A stretch of 64,000 bases of DNA from Megascapheus bottae (GCA_024803745.1 JANJXV010000002.1:41747757-41811756), one strand, 5' to 3'; shown: positions 30,636 through 43,035, counted from the stretch's first letter. Numbers and translations: made by a program. The notes: generated by a model not told the origin, from the letters alone.

Positions 30636-31344
30636 AATATTCTAGACCCAGGTTACATGGGCCTTGAGGAAGGCCCGGCACACCCAGGGATTTGTCACAG
30701 CCTCTCCTTTCCCCTACTGTTCCAGCCTTCCTATTGTTCCTGCCCCTTGCTCAGGCAATGTTATATCTGACAAACTTTGAAATCTCTCCTCTCACCTCCA
30801 TGCATTCTTTGGTAGTACATTTAAGTTTCCAAGGGGAGAACCCTGAGCATTCATAATTTTCATACCTCTTGAGCTATGGCAGTTTTCACAAGGTTGGGCT
30901 TGGCTGAACATAGACTCTGGTCTCTGCCTCATGCTGAAACAGACCTGGGCTGAGACAGGGGCCACCTGATGCCTCAACCACCAATGTGCTGGGGGTAGAT
31001 CTGGCAAAAAGAGGCTTCGGGTCTTCAGGTGTGGGTAGGGCGAGATGCCACCTGATTTCTAGAGTGGAGTTATAGGTTTTGTTTTCCTTCCCAGACTTCT
31101 CTTTATCAGAGGTTCTCAGGGTAGGAAGTTCTTGCATGGATGGCCTTTTCTGACGTTGTTTTCTACCATTCCTGACTGCAGGAAGGCTTGGGAGGATACA
31201 GCTCAAGGTGAATTGTGAATTAAGAGCTCAATTATTCCTGGCATAACTGGCTTCCTGTTGCCTCCCCTATATACTACGAGCTGCCATGAGCTACCATTTA
31301 TATTCATTTTCATTTATATTTTAAGACATTTCCTCGTAGAGAAC

Positions 31345-31362
31345 GGGGGGGGGGGGGGGGGG
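31345..31362. repeat. Poly-G run
   Basis: Eighteen consecutive G on the + strand (C on the Mtap sense strand). Confidence 0.97.
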
Positions 31363-31535
31363 TTGACCAGCTCTAGTGCCATACTAGCTCACTCTTGGGT
31401 CTTGACACCTGCCTATAAAGAATATAATCCTCACCTCCTTTTCAGTTTGCTAGTACCAGGGTCTGAACTGAGGTTTTTCATTTTTTTAATTAAATTTTTT
31501 TCCCCCGATGTCAATTATGTTATTATGTAATTTTT

Positions 31536-31700
31536 AGGCCCTGCATTCTGTCTGGCTTTCTTGCTCATGAATGATATTCTAGCACTCAAGATCAGACCTT
31601 CCATACTTTCTACCCAGGCTGGCTTTGAACCATTATTCTCTAAGTCTCAGTCTCCTGAAAAGCTAGAATTACAGGCATGAGCAACTACTGACATCTGGCC
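31536..31700 (-). mobile_element. B1-Geo SINE fragment, reverse, old
   Basis: CCAGGCTGGCTTTGAACCAT, CTCAGTCTCCTGAAAAGC, GAATTACAGGCATGAGCAAC. Confidence 0.7.
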
Positions 31701-32584
31701 TAAGCTACCTGTTTAAACCAATATGCACTAATTTGTAGCAGAAGTATTTTTTGTTTCCTTAAAAAAAAAAAAAAAAAAAACAACAACAAAAAACAAAAAC
31801 CTAAAGCGGTACTAGGGTCTGATTCAGGAACTTGTGCTTGCTAGGCAAGTGACTCTATCACCCCCAGATACCTGTTCTTCATAGGTAAAACCATAACAAC
31901 AACAAAAAATGACTTCTATTGGAACACTCATAACACATTTAAAGGGGAGAAGAGAGTATCATGTATTGGTTAAAAGCCTACTATACATGTCGTTGGCTTT
32001 GTGTTGGTAGTTTCAACTCAGCTGCTAGATAGAGCACTTGAACTGTGTAAATCAGCAAATACTACAGACTGCCTTTAATCACATAAAACCCTGGCTCCAG
32101 TTCCTGAGCGCCTAGATAGCATAGATAGGGAGAGCTTCTATCAACCTTTCATATTTTCCCCCAGCTTCTGTCATAAAACCCAAGGGTATAGGTATGCTTT
32201 AGGACACCTCAAGAGTCTCTTCAGGTAGCAGGGTAAATACATAAATTCAAAAAATTTGAGGTAACCCTTACCTAATGTGGTTAATTATGACATCATGAAC
32301 TTTGATCTTAGAAATACACTCTAAGATAATGTGAAGCATACTCGACACTAGGTAAGAAAACTCTCCTGACCTCGGTCCCCAAGGGTCTTATATTACCAGC
32401 TAGAAAATATGATTGCTTCGATTCATAAGGGGTTTGTACAGTACAAAAGGCAAGAAAACTGAAGACAAACCCAAGTTTGCATAAAATACACAAAGAAATG
32501 GACCAAATGTGAGATTCAAGTAAGAGAAAAAAGCAGCTGTGGCTCTACAGAAGAGTCTGCTTGCAGGTCGGGAAGGACACTTAC

Positions 32585-32707
32585 CTTCAGGTTATGCAGC
32601 GTTTCTGACCATTCCATGGACCCTATCTGAGGTATGGTAGTAAGCAGCAAACTTTTAGCTTTATTGGCATTTTCTTTCAGGGTCTTTAAAACACGGTCTA
32701 CTGAAAC
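32585..32707 (-). CDS. Mtap: Mtap exon 7 (residues 231-271)
   Basis: 41 codons, acceptor TTTTTCCAG and donor AAG|GTAAG, phase 0 at both ends. Reads [20 protein letters not shown], then [19 protein letters not shown]. This is the helical C-terminal part of the enzyme. One difference from human as I recall it: Met for Thr after QIGS. Confidence 0.97.
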
Positions 32708-32794
32708 CTGGAAAAACAACATAGGATTTCACTAGAATTTCAAAGTCCACTGCTTTCTGCAGAATGTTTCCCTGTATTCTACCCTTGCTATGGT

Positions 32795-33035
32795 GTGCAT
32801 GTGTGTGTTCTTCCCAAATATATCTGTTGAAACCTAATCCTCAGGCAAGAGTATGAGAACATTTGAGAGGTGATCAGGTGAAGACAGAGGTTCCAGAGTG
32901 CGGTTTCACCCTCTAACAGTGAGATGATTAATGAATGCTTATAAGAAAGTAAGTTCTCCTGCACATCGAATCAGCCAGTGCCTTAGACTCCTCAAACTCT
33001 AAAACTGTGAAGATAGTCACTTTTTGGATCTAGAA
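32795..33035 (+). mobile_element. Ancient MaLR-type LTR fragment (MLT1/MST-like)
   Basis: CTGTTGAAACCTAATCCTCA, TTTGAGAGGTGATCAGGTGA and CTCAAACTCTAAAACTGTGA follow the order of this LTR family. Strongly diverged. Confidence 0.55.
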
Positions 33036-33409
33036 GTTATCTGCTGTTATAGCCCCAGGACTGACAACCACACCTACACCCACACCCAAATGAACCTACT
33101 CAATATGTACTTCTAGATCTAAAAACAAAGCACTATTTACATTCTCGAATTTGATCAAATCTTTACTAATTTAGAGAAAACATGGAAAAAAGAGAAGCCT
33201 GTTAAACTACTATTAGATTTCAGCAATCAGCAATTCAAACTATGAGAAACTCAACAGAACAATAGCTTCCTTCCTTGTAGTGCAAGCAGCCTGGTGCTCA
33301 CCATACTCACACCTGTGTCCCAAGTAGTGGAAGCCACAGGCATGAGACATCATGCCCAGGATTGTAATTTCTTTACAGAAATGTTACCAGAAAAAAAAAC
33401 CAAACGAAC

Positions 33410-33600
33410 AGGGGCGAAGAGTGTGGCCTAGTGGTGCTTGCCTAGCACATATGAAGTCCTGGGTTGCATTCCTTAGTACCACATACACAGAAAAAGCTAG
33501 AGGTGAAGCTGTGGCTCAAGTGGTAGGGTGCTAGCCTTGAGAAAGCTCAATGACAGTGCCAGGCCCTGAGTTCAAGCCCTAGGATGGGCAGAAAAAAAAA
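33410..33600 (+). mobile_element. IDL-Geo SINE, forward
   Basis: GTGTGGCCTAGTGGTGCTTG (head with a small deletion), linker CACATACACAGAAAAAGC, Geo to CCCTAGGATGGGC, A9 tail. Confidence 0.9.
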
Positions 33601-34771
33601 TTAATTACTATTAGTATATAACAATAATGTGATTATGTATGATACATTCTGAAATGTTTCTGAATTAAATTCATAGATGAGAATATAAATGAAATGTGAC
33701 TAGCCATAAACTGCTGGGCTAATTATTGAAGTTGGGTATTGGGACTCACAGATGTAGAAATTATTGTCTATTTTTGCATATGACTGAAATTACTTAAGGA
33801 TGAAAAAAATGGTCAGAATAAAACACTTGTCTTAATGATTATATCTTAACTCCTTAAGTGAAAGTCCGGATGGCTCTCACAAATAAGAGATGTAATTAGA
33901 AAAAAAGTAAGAGCAGCTTGGCTAAGGAAGTTTCTACTACTGCAGAAACACAGAACATAGCCAACTGGGAGCTTGCCAAATACAAGAAATGGTATGGCGT
34001 TAGCTGAGTCATAAAATGCAAGGACATGAAGTGGCCAAGAGCTTTACCTTATTTTTACTTACTTCCATGTGCTTTTCCTGTGACTGATACATCTATAATG
34101 ATTCCAACTTCTCTTGTCTTTGTTTCTGTTCTTGGGCTCCACCCAAAATGCCTTTTCTACTGACCCTGTGACTCACAGGAAAAAAAAAAAAATCTAACCC
34201 TCTATTCAGGGTCAACTCAAACCTCCTAAGTTCTATTTTTTTGTAAACTTTTCTGGCAGTAGTCCCTCTTCTCAACTCCACTGTGGTTACCATCTGACAA
34301 CTACCCTCTTATGAGCAGATGTTCTACATATACGAATTGACAAATTGATTTATTCTCCTAGTCCTTCTGTAAGGTCAGAATGGTACCTGAAGACACCCTA
34401 CCTCACAAACTCAACCCTGGCTTCATTCCACAGAAAAGTAACAAGTTAAACAACTTGCCTAGTGTTGGTAGTCATGGAGAAGCTAGAATTTAGGTGGGTT
34501 TAGGTAAGTCTAGAAGTTTCTTTGCCATGCGAGCTCACTTGTTTAAAGCCCAGTGCCACACAACTGGTTGAAGTGATGTTATCTGTGTGTGTGTGCCTCT
34601 TCTATGGTACTTAACAATTTGTCTTCATAACTAAACTCTGTACAGAGTCTAATTTCTCTTTAAGTAGCTTTGGGTGCTTTTCAACCTTTTGCAAGGAAGG
34701 GATATGTTTCAAGCCTGCACAGAAAACTCCAAGCAAGAAACAATCAACTCGCTGGAAGTAGCTAAGCTAGA

Positions 34772-34962
34772 GCTTTTTTTTTTTTTTTTGCTAGTCCTGG
34801 GCCTGAGCACTGTCCTTGGACTTTCTCAAGGCTAGAGCTCTACCACTTGAGCCTCAGCACCACTTCCAGCTTTTTGCTATGTATGTGGTACCAAGGAGTT
34901 GAACCCAGGTCTTTGTGTATGCTAGGCAAGCACTCTACCACTAGGCCAAACTCCCGGACCCT
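34772..34962 (-). mobile_element. IDL-Geo SINE, reverse
   Basis: T-run, GCTAGTCCTGGGCCTGAGC (lacks the TTGAACTCAGG part), ending CCAAACTCCCGGACC. Confidence 0.93.
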
Positions 34963-35064
34963 AAGCTAGAGCTTTTTAAAATTTTTTTTGTTTTTTTAAT
35001 TAATTCATTAGAAGCAGCTTCTCAAAAGTTATCAGGTTGAACTGTCCCATGAGTTACAAAGCTG

Positions 35065-35232
35065 TCAAACCAGACATCATGGTATAATTTAAGTCAGGAT
35101 TTTCAAATATCTTACATAAAAGGTATCCTACTACTTAGCAATAGCATATCAAACCAGACATCATGGTATAATTTAAGTCAGGATTTTCAAATATCTTACA
35201 TAAAAGGTATCCTACTACTTAGCAATAGCATA
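35065..35232. repeat. Perfect 84-bp tandem duplication
   Basis: 35065-35148 and 35149-35232 are identical over 84 bp by direct reading (each begins TCAAACCAGACATC and ends TAGCAATAGCATA). Unique, non-SINE sequence within Mtap intron 6. Confidence 0.96.
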
Positions 35233-35576
35233 TCATAGTGAGGAGTCAGAATAAAGAATTCTCTAGAAAGAATGAATCTAGGCTTACCTGTGTCCCCAAA
35301 CATTGCACACATGGACAGACAGAGCAAGAACACCTCATTTTGTTTTCTGTGAAACCACTAGCTCTCTGAGAGAGCACCAAGAATATGTTTAGGCAACACC
35401 TACACTTCTTCCTTCAAAATTCATTCACTGTAGTTTTGTCCCTTTATTCTAAAATAAGACAAAGTCTATTGTTTTTCAAATAAATGAAATGATAAAAGAG
35501 GGAATATTAGATATTAAGAAGCACACCATTAATATACAACATGTGAATCATAGGGGATCTGAATTTGACTAAACTG

Positions 35577-35770
35577 TTTTTTGTTTTTTTGCCAGTCCTG
35601 GGCTTGAGCTCAGGGCCTGAGCACTGTCCTTGGACTTTCTCAAGGCTAGAGCTCTACCACTTAAGCCTCAGCACCACTTGCAGCTTTTTTGTATGTGGTA
35701 CTGAAGAATTGAATGCAGGTCTTTGTGCATGCTAGGCAAGCACTCTACCACAATACCAAATTCCTGGCCC
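35577..35770 (-). mobile_element. IDL-Geo SINE, reverse
   Basis: GCCAGTCCTGGGCTTGAGC, TTTGTATGTGGTACTGAAG, ending CCAAATTCCTGGCCC. Confidence 0.93.
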
Positions 35771-35843
35771 TGACTAAACTGTTTTAAGATCAGAAGGAAA
35801 ATGGAAACTGTCTGAACATTTGATTATATTAAGGAATATTGTT

Positions 35844-36209
35844 ACCTAGATATATAAGGTCACATAGGATGAGACTAAATGAAAGGATCTCCAGGATATG
35901 GAAACAAAGAGCTTTATCTTTTGTATTGTTGTTCTTAATGTACTGTGTTATTTCTCTTCTCTTTTCTTGCCCTTTGGTTAATCTCATATTGTTACTGTAT
36001 CTGACTTTGTTACCTGGTACATTGTATATATGTTTATTTGATTATTTGAAATAGGAAAGGGCAGGGGGAAAGTAAGATGATTGGGAGGGGATGGAAGGAG
36101 GGAACAAAAACAGAAGAAGGGGTATCAATGTGTGAAAAGTAATGCACCTACTATCTGGTGAATATAACTGTAACCCCTCTATACATTACAATAAAAAAAT
36201 TAAGAAATT
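35844..36209 (+). mobile_element. LINE-1 3'UTR, 5'-truncated, forward
   Basis: ATATAAGGTCACATAGGATG, GATCTCCAGGATATGGAAAC, GGGTATCAATGTGTG, CTATCTGGTGAATATAACTG, ending CATTACAATAAAAAAATT. Possible target-site duplication AATATTGTT at 35835-35843 and 36210-36218. Confidence 0.92.
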
Positions 36210-37111
36210 AATATTGTTTTGGTACAATAATGGCATTGTGTTTTTTTTTTCAATTGAAAGAAACCTTTTTATTTCAAACTGAGAGTGGGTAGTGGAGAAA
36301 TTATACAGTGGCTTATCTAAAACACTAGCCGTAGTTGATAATTATGGAGTTGGGTTTCATTGATGCTCAAGTTTTTTTTTCAGTAGAAATGTTTGTTTTG
36401 AAATCTTGACTTCAATGTTTCAGTATCCTTGAACTCTAGCCAGATCTTGTTTTCCTTGCCTAATACTTACCACCCCACCCCACCTTGATGGCCCATGTGA
36501 TAGCCCTACCACAGTCTATGGCTCTGCTGTAGCTCATCCTTCTCCCGCTGTAGCTTTGTAATCATGTATTTTCTAAACACACGCAAGTTAGGAAGGGTCC
36601 TCAGATTTATAATCTTAGTCCAGTCAGCTAAATAGTACTGCTACTTATCTTGTTTCTTCCCAACCTTTAGTTTTCTTATTTTACTAATTTCTACTTTCTT
36701 CCTAGAAGGACTTATCCATTTACATAGCACCCAGCAGTGGTATGTTTTAACAGATGGATAGAATCTTTTCTCCCCCCTTGAAAGTAAATGTGATAAATAT
36801 AGCACAGCTCGAGGAAATAGTCAAAATATACATTTATCCTCAAAGTAAGGCCAACTCTCAATGTGATTTGTAATAGTCCCATGTCTACAATGTAATTTTA
36901 ACTGCGAATTCTTGGGTAAATGAGTCCCCCTGCTTCTGCCATAAGGATCTTTGCTCCATAACTTTCTGTGGGACCTATACAAAACATCTGCTTTGTAGAG
37001 ATATATTTTCTGGAATCAATACAATAGGAATAAAGACACCCCACCCCCCCTTAATGGTTTATAACACTTAGAAACCCACATCACACATGCTGAGAAGAAA
37101 ATTCCACCTAC

Positions 37112-37351
37112 TGCTTCTTCATGTTCCTTCCAGCAATCATAATCTGTTGCCATGGCGATGCTTGCATAGCAAATCCCAGCCTCCTTAGCAAGCACCACCT
37201 CTGGAACAGTGGTCATATTGATGACATCTGCCCCCCAGGTGCGGAACATGAAGCTTTCTGCCCGAGAGCTAAAACGAGGCCCCTCGATTGTGATCATTGT
37301 CCCCTTTGGGTGGCATCGAAGTCCTAGCTTCTTAGCAGTCTCTATAAGGAC
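37112..37351 (-). CDS. Mtap: Mtap exon 6 (residues 151-230)
   Basis: 80 codons with acceptor TTATTTAG and donor GCA|GTAGGT, phase 0 at both ends. Starts [17 protein letters not shown] and contains [39 protein letters not shown] and [18 protein letters not shown]. This exon supplies the ribose- and purine-binding residues of the known enzyme (Asn195, Met196, Thr197, Asp220, Asp222), all present. Differences from human by recall are conservative (Pro for Ser at 165, Ile for Val at 170). Confidence 0.98.
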
Positions 37352-37971
37352 CTAAATAAGGAAAAAGCACAAAGAAAAAACATACAGTCAAGCTAAGATT
37401 TTATTTCCCACTGATGTTTAGCTAGTTAACTTAAAATGGCCTCCTGCATACATAATTCATAGCTATCAGGGTAACACAGAGCTTTCTCTATGCTTCTGTT
37501 ATTTCCTTATGTGCCTTAATACCATCTCTTTGGAACAAATTTACGAGACTAACACAGGCTGTGAATCTAGATTTGATTCCTAGGTCTTGACCTCTGAAGC
37601 TCACCAAAGGTGTTTCTGGTCTCTCTTCCGCCCCCTCCCCTCACTATCCCCCAACAGGTGTGCTGAATTCTACTTCCTGAGATCTTGAAAAGTTACCATT
37701 CATTATTCTTTCATATAGAATCTGCAGCCTTTTGGAATATCTTTGTTTGTGGGCAAAAAGTAATTTCACTTTTGCCTATTGCAATCTCATGAATCTATGG
37801 TGAAAGGAGAAGGCTATACTGACTCTCTTCTAAGAATAAATTTACCTTGGCTTTCTTTTAGTATTAAGTCTCTGAACAAGCATTTTAGAAATATTAAAAA
37901 CTTATTGCTTTGTCCGATTTTTCAAATGAATAATTACCTCTATGTTCAAGTAATCCATTACTTTTCCTACT

Positions 37972-38150
37972 TTTTTTTTTTTTTGCCAGTCTTGGGCTTG
38001 AGCTCAGGGACCGAGCACTGTCTTTCGGTTTTTCCTCAAGGACACACCACCACTTCCGGTTTTTTCTATGTATGCAGTACTGAGGAATCGAACCCAGGTC
38101 TTTGTGCAGGCTAGGCAAGCACTCTATCACTAGGCCAAATTCCCAACCTC
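37972..38150 (-). mobile_element. IDL-Geo SINE, reverse, with Geo deletion
   Basis: GCCAGTCTTGGGCTTGAGC, then skips from CTCAAGG to CACACCACCACTTCC, TCTATGTATGCAGTACTGAG, ending CCAAATTCCCAACC. Confidence 0.88.
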
Positions 38151-38740
38151 AATTTTTGCTACGGTTTTAGCCTAAGCTTTACTATTCTTTTTGTGTGTGA
38201 GGTGGTGGTGTTTGTTTTGACATACTGGGTTTAGACTCTGGGCCTCATACTTGCTAGGCAACTAATCTATCACTTAAGCCATACCTTTAATCTTTTTTGC
38301 TTTAGTTTTGTTTTTCAGACAGGGTCTCTGCTTTTGCCTGGATGGGACTAAGATCTTGATCTTCCTACCTCTCCTTCCCACATAGCTGGGATTACAGATA
38401 TATATCACCGTCCCCCCAGCTTTCAAAATTTAAAAAACAACATTTGTCTCTCAAATTGGTAACTATTAACCTACTAAAGCACCACCGAAAGTCACTTGAC
38501 ATCTTTATGCTTATTTTTTTGTCTGCAATAATATTATAAAATTCAGATATTCTGAGGATTAAATGAAGCAAGGAACACAGTAGCAGAGAATTGTGCTCGG
38601 AACATTGTAAACACTACTTAAATTCTAAAATGGTCTTCTAATGATTGTCATGGGAAGCTTCTAAACGTTTGCCTGATAACAGGCAAAAGGCCTTGGGATA
38701 TTACATATCTAAAATGGAATAACTCAAAGTCAAAACATTT

Positions 38741-38786
38741 AGCAGTGGATAATGAACAGACCAAGCAGTGGATAATGAACAGACCA
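38741..38786. repeat. Perfect 23-bp tandem duplication
   Basis: The 23-mer starting AGCAGTGGATAATGAAC is repeated head to tail (38741-38763, 38764-38786). Confidence 0.95.
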
Positions 38787-39097
38787 TAATTGCATTTACT
38801 TTGCCTTCATTAAATGTCTAACAGTTAAGGTAGCAGAAAAAGACTATCGGGTCAAACTTTAGTTTTGAAGTAAGATAGTATTTCCTTGTCTTACTGAAGC
38901 CACTAGAATTCTCATATAGAGACTAGCAATATGAAGTTATCAAGCAAAATATACGTCAGAACCTGCAGATTATCTCCTGAGATGACTACAAGTGGTACTA
39001 TTTCACAATAGGCAATACATGTTTCACTGTGACACTCTGTCCTCATGATATTGGTATTGAAAACATTCATTACCAAGTGGCAGAAATCAGCTTGCTT

Positions 39098-39285
39098 TTT
39101 TTTTTGCCAGTCCTGGGCTTGAACTCAGAGTCCGAGCACTGTTCTTGTGTACTTGCAAGGCTAGCACTCTACCACTTGAGTCACTGCACTACTTTTCGCT
39201 TTTTTGTGTATGTGGTACCAAGGTACCCAGGGCTTCGTGTATGCTAGGCAAGCACTCTACCACTAGGCCACACTGCCAGCCTCCC
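39098..39285 (-). mobile_element. IDL-Geo SINE, reverse
   Basis: GCCAGTCCTGGGCTTGAACT, TGTGTATGTGGTACCAAGG, GCTAGGCAAGCACTCTACC. The B-box region is partly lost. Confidence 0.9.
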
Positions 39286-39749
39286 TATTTTTTTTTTTTT
39301 ACTTTACAATTTCTAAATATAGCTTAAAATCTCTTCTATAGAAGAGAACAAAATGGCTAATACCAGCTGAACCAGTCAGATTTCAAGAGGGGTTATATTA
39401 TATTGGAAACTACCACCACAGTGCCACATTGACATGTGCTTTATATAGATTAGTAGCACTTCCTCACTCTTAGCCAATTCCTAGTTTTCTAAAATACTGG
39501 TTTCTGCTTGGCACCGAATCTTAAGAGTTCACACTGACATGCATATCCTCTCCTAGACTATTTTTTCCAAGCTATCTCTATAGTCAGATGGGCAGGAAAT
39601 TTTATTCCTACTTTATCTCATGCTAGACAGCAAATGTCTTTTTGATAATGCTATGTTTGAGAATAAGATTAGTAGTAGCATTCTGATATCCAGACACACA
39701 TTATTTAGATACACGTAAACGAAACCTGCTTTATTTTTAATTTTAATTT

Positions 39750-39945
39750 TTTTTTTTTGCCATTCCTGGGGCTTGAACTCAGGGCCTAGGCACTGTCCTT
39801 GAGCTTTCTCAACGCTGGTATTCTACCATTTGAGCCATAGCACCACTTCTGGCCTTTTCTATGTATATGGTAAGTGAAGAATTGAACCCAGAGCTTCATG
39901 CATGCTAGACAAGCACTCTACTACTAGGCCACACTCGTGGCCATC
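39750..39945 (-). mobile_element. IDL-Geo SINE, reverse
   Basis: GCCATTCCTGGGGCTTGAAC, CTATGTATATGGTAAGTGAA, GAATTGAACCCAGAGC, ending CCACACTCGTGGCC. Confidence 0.92.
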
Positions 39946-40554
39946 TACCATTTTTTCTTTTAAAGTAAAAAAATGTACCTTTCATTCAATATGCGATAGT
40001 AATAGCTAAAATATTCCCCCCCCCCTCCACTTCCACAAGTTCCATTTTCAAATCTGGATTTGTGTCTCAGATCAGAGTAAAGATCAGATATCCTTGCTGT
40101 TTTCTGTAGAAACTGGTTTCTTACAACTACCTAGGACCGAACATAAAAAGCTATAAGAAATCATGTACTTTCTATACTCAGGCGTTAAAACTACCTAAAC
40201 AAGTTCGAGTGTTATATTTGCTAAGTGAATTTGTAAGACAGATCTTACTAAGCAGTCCTGACAATACTTTGGTCTTCTGGGTTGTGTTTGATTTTCAAAC
40301 CTAGATTTGTAAGAATAGCACATGCGTATATGTGTATCAGCCAATGATGGTGGAGTTTCAACAGACATTTAGGTTCTTTATACCACCACTCGCCTTGGTG
40401 TTGCTGCATGTTTACTACAATATTGGAGAAGAGGCAAGACAATAATGGGTGCACTCAAACTGGCAAAAGAATGAATCTGATCACTGCTACATTATTCATA
40501 GTAACATGATGCAACAGCCACTGGGTGTTCTGTAATTGACAGGCACAAGTTAAG

Positions 40555-40690
40555 ACACTTGTAAAGTTTTAACCTTTCATAATCTTAGAAGTAGATACTA
40601 TTATTACATTCATTGCAAATGAGACTACTGAAGCCAGAGATGGTAATTTTTCTTCTAGTACAGTTACTAAGCTAAAAAAGACAAACAACC
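40555..40690 (-). mobile_element. MIR-like ancient SINE, reverse
   Basis: ACTATTATTACATTCATTGC, AAATGAGACTACTGAAGCC and CAGTTACTAAGCTA follow the reverse MIR order (lowest-coordinate part is the MIR 3' end). Confidence 0.65.
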
Positions 40691-40927
40691 CCAAGTAATC
40701 TAATTTCATACTACATGTTCCTGACTAATATGTTACCCTATAAATACATAAAAGATATCCTGACAGTAAAATTGAAGTGTACAAAAAATTAAAATGCAAA
40801 AATCTTTTACTTTTAGCATACCCGAGGGAGAAAAAGGGCCCATTTGAGCAACCAACTGATATAACCACAGTGGAAACCCCAAGCTTTTACACACTATTTT
40901 TATACCTCTTACAGAAAGATTACAAAC

Positions 40928-41030
40928 CTCTCTTGTTTTGGGGCAAAATGGCTCAGCCATTGGAATATGACACACTCCTCTTGCACAGGAATGACTCCCA
41001 TCATAGAAGGTCTGAGGTCTTATCAAGGTC
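40928..41030 (-). CDS. Mtap: Mtap exon 5 (residues 116-150)
   Basis: 103 bp. Acceptor TTTTTGATAG, enters with the last base of the Arg116 codon, then [34 protein letters not shown] and donor GAG|GTTTGT. Includes His137, which in the known enzyme contacts the 5'-methylthio group. Exit phase 0 matches exon 6. Confidence 0.97.
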
Positions 41031-42428
41031 CTATCAAAAATGAAATAAAGCAAAAGTTTATTTTTCTTTTCTAGCCATCTACCTGTCCATCTTTTGAAGG
41101 TCAATCGTTTGGTGTTCTCTCCAGAATCTAGAGATGCAGGTAAGACGATGGCAGTGCTTGTACAGCAGGCTCAGGATGGTATGTGTGTGGTATGTAGTGC
41201 TTCACTGCTGGCAGTATGTTCCTCAACAGAAATGGATGGGAAGACTAGACCATGGGTTTGAGGTGGGCAGGTAAACACTTCAGTTAGTACAGAAATGTCT
41301 CACTCTCACAAATGCACATGACTGCAAACCGAATCAGATATACCTAGATATACCCACATTCCGGAATTCCCCAAAATGTGTTAATCTTGATTCATTTGTT
41401 CACTTTTTTATGGTTGTAAATCCCAGGCTTTGATGCAGTCCTTGTGCAACTTTCATCAATCTCCCCCAAAACTCTTTAAACAATGACTTTGTTAGAACCA
41501 GGATCCAAACCGATATGGGTGATATTGTGCTGTGTTCTATTCATGTGCTACTTGGTAACTAGTTTTAATTTCCTCTTTCAAGACAGTTTATGTATTTCTC
41601 TTTAAACGAAGGTTCCTGACTGCTAACCATGCTACTTATATCAGATAATGAAGCTTTCCCAATTTTCCAACATTAATAATGTTATCTAATTATTTATAAA
41701 GGTACCAGGATTAAATCTACTAGATCAGAGACAACTTTGTAGTTGGCTAAGGATGAAGTCTCAGAGCATGAATCTCTTAGGGATCCCATGGAAATAAGGA
41801 CATTAAAACCTGTATTTCACTGTCCTGTCACAACATTAGAAGGACAGCTATAGGTAAGAAATGTTTCTTTACGGCCTACCTAACTATTTGTGGTGTCCTG
41901 CACTACTAACCTTGAGGGTCATTCCAGTGCAGCGAAATGCTAAATGACTGAAACACAAATCTCTACCAAAAAAAACCCCAACACCTATTTGCATAACGAT
42001 TGTTAATACTGAACACAAAGTTCTGAGCAAGAACAACAGGATTTACAACCACAGCTAGAGTACATGACATTCCTCAAATAAATTTGACAATGAACAGTGT
42101 ATAATTCTAAGAACACGTGTCTTTGCTCAAGGTCTTTATCAAAGAAATCACAGGTTTTGCAACTCAGCTAAGAGACTGGAATGAATCTGCTATGCATATA
42201 CCCTGAGTAAGAATCATTACCTTACTAAGCCTACAAAATCATATCCAATTTCTAGTCAAAATAGCTCTTCTGCATTCATGACTGTAGTTAAGTCATATGC
42301 TGATTTGTGAGTGACATAGCTTTGTTCCTGGACTTGAATTTTATCACTGAATGTGTATCCCGGGCTCCTTTAACACTCCATGTTCTTTTAAGTCATGAGC
42401 ACCACATGTTCACTGTTACAATCTCTCT

Positions 42429-42722
42429 TTTTTTTTTTTGGTTGGTCATAGGGCTTGAACTCTGGGCCTGGGAGCTATCCCTCAGCTCTTCAGCTCAAGG
42501 CTATCGCATTACTGCTGGGCCTGGGCGTTGTCCCTGAGCAATTCTCCTCAAGGCTACCATCCTACCCCTTGAGCCACAGCACACTTCCACTTTTCTAGTG
42601 GTTAATTGGAAATAAGAGTCTCACAGACTTTTTTAGTGCCCTGGCTGGCTTTGTACTGCAATCCACAGATTTCAGCCTACTGAGTAGCTAGAATTACAGG
42701 CATGAGCCACCACGCCTGGCTC
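42429..42722 (-). mobile_element. B1-Geo SINE, reverse, with internal partial duplication
   Basis: The Geo segment occurs twice: GGGCCTGGGAGCTATCCCTC at 42462 and GGGCCTGGGCGTTGTCCCTG at about 42517, both followed by TCAAGGCTA. Head ends GAATTACAGGCATGAGCCAC. Confidence 0.88.
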
Positions 42723-42729
42723 ACTGCTA

Positions 42730-43015
42730 TAATCTTGAAAGCTTGTGGACCCTGCTGATTTCTATAGAGAAATCCTATCCCATGATACGATGGTTATGAG
42801 GAGGATGTGACTAAGTCATAAGGGCAGTCTTCAAGACTGGAATGTCAGCAAGCCAGCTATTACCTTCCTGCTATGTGAGGATGGTACCCAGAAACTATGC
42901 CTTCATCAGATACTAGACTTCTGCCATTTTCTCTTGTATCTCTCAGCCTCTAGAAGGTGTTTAGCAGCTATCCAGTCTATGGTATTCTATTTCTGTAGTA
43001 GCCCAAGTAGGCTGG
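42730..43015 (+). mobile_element. Ancient MaLR-type LTR fragment (MLT1/MST-like)
   Basis: TATCTCTCAGCCTCTAGAAG, ATCCAGTCTATGGTATTC and TGTAGTAGCCCAAGTAGGCT match the 3' part of this LTR family; the left part is highly diverged. Confidence 0.5.
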
Positions 43016-43035
43016 TTTAAAAATGAAAAGAAGGG

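Larger units (their letters stand above)
29727..32584 (-). other. Mtap: Mtap intron 7
   Basis: 2858 bp. Holds a MIR-like segment (30536-30635), a poly-G run (31345-31362), an old reverse B1-Geo piece (31536-31700), an A-run with AAC repeats (31760-31800) and a reverse ID-like fragment (31803-31875). The remainder is unique. Confidence 0.8.
32708..37111 (-). other. Mtap: Mtap intron 6
   Basis: About 4.4 kb with an MLT1-like LTR piece (32795-33035), IDL-Geo copies (33410-33600, 34772-34962, 35577-35770), a MIR-like stretch in reverse (34428-34520, TTAAACAACTTGCC), the 84-bp perfect tandem duplication, and an L1 3' end (35844-36209). 36220-37110 is unique. Confidence 0.8.
37352..40927 (-). other. 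Mtap: Mtap intron 5
   Basis: About 3.6 kb with IDL-Geo copies (37972-38150, 39098-39285, 39750-39945), an old B1-like fragment in reverse (38200-38405), MIR-like remnants (38500-38630 forward; 40555-40690 reverse) and a 23-bp tandem duplication at 38741-38786. The rest is unique. Confidence 0.8.
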
